Shown piece by piece: positions 62,461 through 64,000 of a stretch of 64,000 bases of DNA (positions within the stretch are counted from its first letter, which is position 1; every line of letters begins with the position of its first letter). The position numbers were made by a program, and so were the translations under genes. The stretch is from Syngnathus acus (taxonomy: Eukaryota; Chordata; Actinopteri; Syngnathiformes; Syngnathidae), in contig NC_051103.1 of assembly GCF_901709675.1 (NCBI RefSeq), positions 4,573,501-4,637,500 of the forward strand, written 5' to 3'. The notes beneath the pieces are model-generated. The model ran no database searches. It was not told the origin of the DNA and saw nothing but the letters and a program-made list of their open reading frames with translations.

Positions 62461-64000
<1,540 letters not shown>

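Overview
The window is animal nuclear DNA. Genes are broken into many short exons with GT-AG introns, and there are SINE and MITE remnants, (CA)n/(ATT)n microsatellites and vertebrate-type promoter motifs. Compact introns (often 70-150 bp), the protein sequences and fish-type repeats point to a teleost, probably a compact percomorph genome. I do not name the species.

Layout. 1-1.5 kb: no recognised gene. 1.67-3.50 kb: rdh13 (+). 4.68-6.21 kb: decr2 (+). 7.5-21.1 kb: rab11fip3 (+), with a long 3' UTR. 22.17-26.84 kb: telo2 (+). 28.4-42.1 kb: ift140 (+), with tmem204 on the opposite strand inside its 6-kb intron (34.0-37.5 kb). 42.25-43.8 kb: a small multi-exon transcription unit that I do not recognise, with one in-frame TGA. 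43.8-49.9 kb: mostly non-coding. 49.9-53.2 kb: metrn (-). 53.7-61.6 kb: gene-poor. 62.46 kb to the end: stub1/CHIP (+), cut by the window edge. All named genes were rebuilt exon by exon. Reading phase closes across every junction, giving about 355 (rdh13), 300 (decr2), 1027 (rab11fip3), 819 (telo2), 1438 (ift140), 226 (tmem204) and 301 (metrn) residues, close to the vertebrate family lengths except for a longer rab11fip3 N-terminus.

All the named genes except rdh13 have human counterparts on 16p13.3, so this is a conserved synteny block rearranged in order. The products do unrelated jobs: two short-chain dehydrogenases (mitochondrial retinoid/lipid and peroxisomal fatty-acid metabolism), a Rab11/Arf effector of recycling endosomes and cytokinesis, the PIKK co-chaperone TELO2, an IFT-A ciliary subunit, a claudin-like junction protein, a secreted neurotrophic factor and a chaperone-linked E3 ligase.

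Most interesting points: (1) the unrecognised gene just behind ift140, whose six coding exons stay in phase except for one TGA; (2) three GC-AG introns, two of them in rab11fip3; (3) ZNF143-type motifs at both dehydrogenase promoters, and four CTCF-like motifs whose orientations form two convergent pairs; (4) the conserved nested antisense pair ift140/tmem204; (5) two gene-poor intervals flanking metrn with promoter-like and homeodomain-site-rich sequence. I found no evidence of an exotic new system such as a phage, CRISPR array or biosynthetic cluster.
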